From NCBI RefSeq assembly GCF_964199755.1, contig NC_133930.1, positions 29,313,571-29,377,570 of the forward strand: a stretch of DNA of 64,000 nt, given 5' to 3'. This stretch comes from Larus michahellis (Eukaryota; Chordata; Aves; Charadriiformes; Laridae). Below are positions 59,201 to 64,000 of the stretch, piece by piece (the stretch's first letter is position 1; each line of letters starts with the position of its first letter). A program made the position numbers and the translations under genes. The notes beneath the pieces were generated by a model. It was not told the DNA's origin and did no database searches. It worked only from the letters and a program-made list of their open reading frames with translations.

Positions 59201-62200
59201 TTACCCATACACATGACAGGTACTCACTACACAATAGCACAGAAGTGGGTATTGCTCTCTTGTTGGGCAACTCTTCATTGAAAGTGAGAGCATTAACCTC
59301 CCTTAAATGGTTTAATTTAGCCGACAGAGCGTATCTGAGCCACATTTCAGCTAAATCCAACCTACTTCTGCCAGCTTCAGAGACAGTCATGATTTTAATA
59401 GCATCTGTATTTTTACAACCCCGTGCTGCTTCTCGTGATTCTGCAGGTCATCTGGGACCATGGCATTTGGCTTCTTTTATGGAGAACTCAAACTTCTCAG
59501 CAGAAGCCTTATGGTCCCACAGAAGCCCTAGTGTGAGATCAGGGAGGGTGTATAGATGCTTAAGTTTAAAATTGAGTTTGAAAAGTCTAAATATCATTTT
59601 GTGGGCTGCTTTTTAGTGCACAGAGCGTCTTCTTTCTGCTTTACCCTACTTTCCTGTCATTTATCACTTTCCTGTCATTTCTCACTTTCCTGTCATTTAT
59701 CCTCCAATACAGGAATCGCTGTAGCTCCTGTAAGTCATCTGACCCAAATGCAGGACAATGCCTTTTCCCAAGCACGCTCCTCAGGTTTTAATTGCAATTT
59801 GGAGCAGAGATCATGGGAAAACAATCTTGTGCAACTAAACAACATTTAGGTCAGGATGCAAGTCAACAAATTCTACCTTGTGCTTTGCTTTTCCATCTGT
59901 TTCCCTGGAAGCCACTTTCCTTCCTAGAGCCTCCTACACTTCTTGGGAGAGTCTGACAAGGCAAATCCCTCTTCTTTGCTCCTCTTCGTACAGCTGTGGT
60001 AGCCTTAACAGAGAGGGATGGACTTTGAGACCTGCCCTTTGTTACAGAGTTACATTTAGAAATGTTAGTTGCTCAAAGCCTGATAACAACCGAAGTGCAG
60101 AGATGGGGCTAGAGACAGCTGTCTTTCACTCACAAGTGACTTTTAAGGGCTGTTGCAGGGAGGCAGTGCTGTCCCCTCCTGGGGGAGAGACTGTGAGGTG
60201 TACCAAAGCGCTTTTAAGGAACCTGCATGCACACATCCTCTGGCTGGGCACAGAGGGTTCCCTCACGCTTCCCTGTGTGAGCTGGACAGCAGTAAGCGAG
60301 TGGCAAATACTCTCTCTAAAAAGATTTAGAGAGGCACAAATGCAGTGTCTGTGGCAGGAATTCAGCTTTTTGATGCCTGTTTGCACAAGTATCAGGTTGT
60401 GGGCTGTGATTACTTGATTAATTTCTCCTGTGGTATATGCAAACCGTGCCTTAAGGGTGCCACAGTATGTGACCAGATAGCCACAGCAAGTGAAAGTTAA
60501 ACAGATCTGAAGTGTAGCTGCAAGACTTTAAGCTAAGCTGAAGTGATAATATAGCTAGGAGAGCAACCGTGCTGCTCCCACCCCACTACTGCTGAGATAA
60601 GGAGTAATATGTAAACCCCTCATGGTCTCTCCCTTGACAGCTTGCCGGTCTTCAGAGCCTCTCCTGCATGCTGTCAGACACTTCCTAAGCCCGCTGCCCC
60701 TCTCTCCTCTCTGAAGCATTCACTGCTCCCTTGGTAGAGACGTGCAACTTCTCAGGTCCCTCTGCCTGAATCAAACCATTTGGTGCTTCTCTTTAGAGTG
60801 ATCACCAGCAAACTAGTCAATGGGGCTAACACATAAGCTATAGTCATTTGGGCTTGCGGTTGGCACCTGTGGGTATGGCTCTGACAGCTAATAAATCACA
60901 GTAGGGCTGATGAGCCTCTGGCTCTTACTAGGTTCTGCAGGCATCCAACACAAGAGCAGGACCTGCCCCTCAGGTTCCCCCCTGCTCCTACTGCTCACGC
61001 TGCCTTGGCTGACAGAGGAGGGAAATGCCAAGCAGCCAGGGATGGGATATGTAGAGCCTTCAGGCAAACCTGAAGTTTTTCTGTACCTTCCCTCAAAGAA
61101 GCAAAAGGTTTTCTCTGAACACAAAGCTAATGCTGCTGGTCAGTGTGAGGGAGAAAGCGGCACAACCAGCTTCCCAACAGTCTTCCTTCCTGATGGCTTT
61201 GATGTGCTTCATATTTTGCTTGAGGAGTTGCTATGACAGCAGGTGATGATAAGGAGCTTGTTGCTGCTGAGCACTCTTTCTCCAGGTCAGTACGTGGTTG
61301 GGGCACCATGTATTCCCTCGGTGCTACTATCCTGAGATTCTTGTCCCCTATCTGGTCATGCAGACACTCCTTCCTGAGCTGTGTCCAAACCCAGGGCTAG
61401 TAGCTGGCCTCCTGCTGTGACTACTCCAACACAGGATCATGCCCTCACCCTGCTGTTTTCCAGCTCTCCTTGAGCACAGTTTATGCCATCCACATATTTC
61501 ATGCATCAAGCTTCTTTATCACAGACCTCTTACAACTGTCTTTCATGGGGCGGTCCTAGTGCCAGGGCTTCTGTGCTGCAGCAAAAGCTGCTCCTCTACA
61601 TCCGCCTCTATGCTGCTGCTTGACTAATGCTCTCCCTAGCCAGGTCTTTTTATTTCCCCCCAATAGGATAGTTACTCACTCAAAGGCTGCTTCTACCTCT
61701 TCTCAGTTCAGCAAATCATGCTCAGATGAGCTGCAACTGAGTCTTAAGACCACTAAAAGGCCCACCTTATTCCACAACATATGCTTTTTTTTTCTATTTG
61801 GTAGCATTGCTGTGATTTAAGTTTGATAATGCATGTCTTTTATAACTAAGGCTATAGGACTTGCATTCATTATAGCAGCATCCTACTGTAAGCTTTTCAT
61901 GCTGGGTGTGAGTGAGCCTCCTTTATATGACAAGTAATCTGACTTTTGCAAATAAGGTGCTTCCATATGGGTGGGCACGGGGTTGTGAGGACACATGAAG
62001 GCGTGATTTGCAGGTTGGCAGTGCTATCCCTGCGTCCGTTGCACAGGTTCCTGCCCAGTGAATTTGCCTTTACCCTTTACAGCTGCTGTTGTGTTCCAGC
62101 GGGTCAGGCTCTGGATGGACTGATCTGTGTGAACACTGCAGACACATTCCCCAACTGGTGGCATTCACACGGCTGCTTAAAACTCATGTTTTATGCAAGG

Positions 62201-62533
62201 GCACAGTTATTACATGCTTAAAGCCAGCTTTCAGCCCACATCCCCTTCTCTACAGTGGCACGTTCTCATGGTGATTAATATCATGATCAGCTTTGCTTGC
62301 TGCTGTAATAAAGCTCAAAGTTGTGAACAGACAGGCTACTTCCCTCTGCTGATAAGTGAGAACTGAAGGCACAGCCATCTCAATCTTATCATGATCTTTG
62401 GCCAGGTCTTAAACTGTTTTCTGCTATTGCCATCCGATATAAGTATTTTGAATAATGCCGACATGATGCTTGAGGTGCTCTTAATTAGGCAGCAGGGGAC
62501 ATACATTTGAAAGATTAAACAACTGCAAACAAA
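53236..62533. other. Gene-poor sequence downstream of DMRT2
   Basis: About 9 kb without a recognised gene. It includes an A-rich tract at 58603-58635, a triplet ATC/GAT-rich patch at 58375-58405 and an 18-bp triple tandem repeat at 59649-59702. Confidence 0.6.
59649..59702. repeat. Three tandem 18-bp units
   Basis: CTTTCCTGTCATTTATCA, CTTTCCTGTCATTTCTCA and CTTTCCTGTCATTTATCC in direct succession; a small minisatellite. Confidence 0.95.
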
Positions 62534-62534
62534 G

Positions 62535-62738
62535 TCATACAATCATAGAATCATTTAGATTGGAAAAGACCCTTGGGATCATTGAGTCCAATCATCAATC
62601 CCACTCTACAAAGTTCTCCTACACCATATCCCCTAACACCGCATCTAAATGACTCTTAAACACTTTCAGGGATGGTGACTCAACCACTCCCCCGGGCAGC
62701 CTATTCCAGTGTCTGACCACTCTTCCTTTATTCTGCAC
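62535..62738 (-). mobile_element. CR1 LINE 3' fragment
   Basis: Starts on the + strand with ACAATCATAGAATCATTTAG, then GATTGGAAAAGACCCTTGGGATCATTGAGTCCAA and GGGCAGCCTATTCCAGTG-type CR1 3' sequence (minus orientation). The AAGACCCTTGGGATCAT variant marks a different CR1 subfamily from the copies at 20.8 and 52.6 kb. Heavily 5'-truncated. Confidence 0.88.
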
Positions 62739-64000
62739 AAATACAAACACTGAAAAAAATTGCAAATTGTCTTTCAAACACAAAGAGTTGGTTTATATGA
62801 TGATCCACCCTCAAAAGCATTGCTTTGTCTGCATCCACTTACCATTTGTGAATTAATAAAGCAACAAAAAAACATAAATTCACAGTAACCACGGAGAGGC
62901 AGAAGAGTGATTTCCTCTCTTCAATGCCTTTTGAAGACACAATCTAATTTTTTTTTTTTTTTTTCGCAAGTTAGTGTGTTCTCAGTCTTACGGCAAGTGT
63001 GAATTACGGCTGCCTCCTGATCACCCGTGCAGTTTAAATTAGAAAGACGGGTCCGCTTTGCGGCAGCTCAGGGGTGTTTGGGATGAATGTTCCCGGACTG
63101 CAGCCCAGCTGTGAGACCGGCATCTCCTCGCTGCTCTCCTCCGCTGGCTGCAGAGAGGTACTGCCTGCATCCCTCCTCCGACCCTCTGCTTATGCCGTCT
63201 TCAAGCATCCGCCAGCAGCGTGCTGGTGCTCCCTATTCCTCCCAGTGCCCACTAGATGACGCCTGTGATTTTAACAGGAGCTCGTAACCGTTAAGAGTGG
63301 AAGATTTCGTGGCTTTGTTCTTGATTTTCCACATTTTGTGTATATGTGTGTGTGTGTGTGGTGCAAAGAGGCCTCGAAAACAAGGAAGGCTGAAAAACAT
63401 CTTCACGGCTGTACATTGGCAAGGACTGTGAGGATGCAGAGATGCATTTTGTGCTTTCACACCCTATCTCACCTGGCTCGTGGAATACCAGACTGTAAAG
63501 AGATGTAGTTAAATAACTTCACTTTTTCTTTGGAGGGGGAAAATGCTTCAACACTACAAACACAATGACGTGACATGTACAACCTGACACCAAACTGAGG
63601 AAGAAAATGGGTAGTGGAAACCGGCAACAGCATCAGCAAACAGGTACATTACTGGTGGTCTGTGTTACAGTGCATGCCTTGTAGGTGTACGCAGCAATAA
63701 ACTGAATGGAGGATGGACTCACCAGGCGGTGAAGTCCTCTAGCTGGTGATATGCCTCAGGAATGCATGCAGCAGAGCTAAGTCATTGCCTTAGGTATAGA
63801 ACGGAAAAAGTCACTCTTTTTACCTTTGCTGAGTTAGCATATTTGAGTCTACAAAATAAAGACATGATTTTATTTCAGAAATGCACAGTGTAGTTAAGAC
63901 CAATGGTAAATACAGATCATAAAACTAGATTGACTAGCCATTGTGCCTAGTTACAGCAAGTTCATTTATTTAAATTATCTTTACTGGTTTATAACAAGCA
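62739..64000. other. Right end of window, no gene seen
   Basis: A T run at 62949-62964 and a (TG)n microsatellite at about 63339-63361 are the only structured elements. A slightly CpG-richer patch lies at 63050-63260 without recognisable exon structure. Confidence 0.6.

Noticed and set aside
59649..59702. CRISPR-like short repeats
   Set aside because: Contiguous 18-bp tandem units without spacers, in a vertebrate genome; a minisatellite.
1..64000. tRNA, rRNA or known small RNA genes
   Set aside because: None recognised on either strand by eye; the tRNA-like match at 25237 is a retroviral primer-binding site, only 18 bases long.

Overview
The window is vertebrate nuclear DNA, almost certainly from a bird. 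It carries two doublesex/mab-3-related transcription factor genes in the order DMRT3 then DMRT2, both on the + strand. The interspersed repeats are CR1 retrotransposons of avian type (terminal octamer-like ATTCTATGAT tails) and endogenous retroviruses with an alpharetrovirus-like envelope transmembrane subunit. In birds the DMRT1-DMRT3-DMRT2 cluster lies on the Z chromosome, so a Z-linked origin is likely, but that is inference from gene content. Species cannot be named from the sequence.

Layout: 1-307 is the 3' part of DMRT3 exon 1, cut by the window edge inside the DM domain; 308-7140 is its intron (GC-rich CpG island at first, then ordinary sequence); 7141-8105 is the last DMRT3 exon with the DMA domain, followed by a 3' UTR with AATAAA signals at 8243 and 8811. 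From 8.8 to 41.3 kb lies a 33-kb intergenic region without recognisable host genes. It contains a CR1 at 18.9-19.55 kb, a nested element at 20.85-27.34 kb (a minus-strand CR1 into which a young provirus inserted at 20967-25625), a second older retroviral remnant with a long LTR at about 30.9-32.5 kb, and a cluster of CpG-rich blocks at 38.6-41.1 kb. DMRT2 follows: CCAAT/GC-box promoter and a probable noncoding first exon at 41.35-41.77 kb, and coding exons at 42322-42669, 42755-42857 and 44584-45608 (491 residues). The remaining 18 kb downstream is gene-poor, with CR1 fragments at 51.6-52.2, 52.6-53.2 and 62.5-62.7 kb.

The two DMRT genes are paralogous zinc-module DNA-binding factors used in sex differentiation (family), somite patterning (DMRT2) and spinal interneuron/locomotor circuits (DMRT3). 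Their intergenic DNA is expected to hold shared enhancers, but none can be proved from sequence alone.

The most unusual content is the provirus at 20967-25625. It has 369-bp LTRs differing at 4 positions, a 6-bp target duplication (CGTCCA), a primer-binding site that matches initiator-methionine tRNA rather than the tRNAs usual for avian retroviruses, a betaretrovirus-like matrix fragment, no visible pol, and two separate envelope transmembrane-subunit regions separated by a tandem pair of 82-bp units. A perfect 29-bp inverted repeat in DMRT2 intron 2 is the other strong structural signal.
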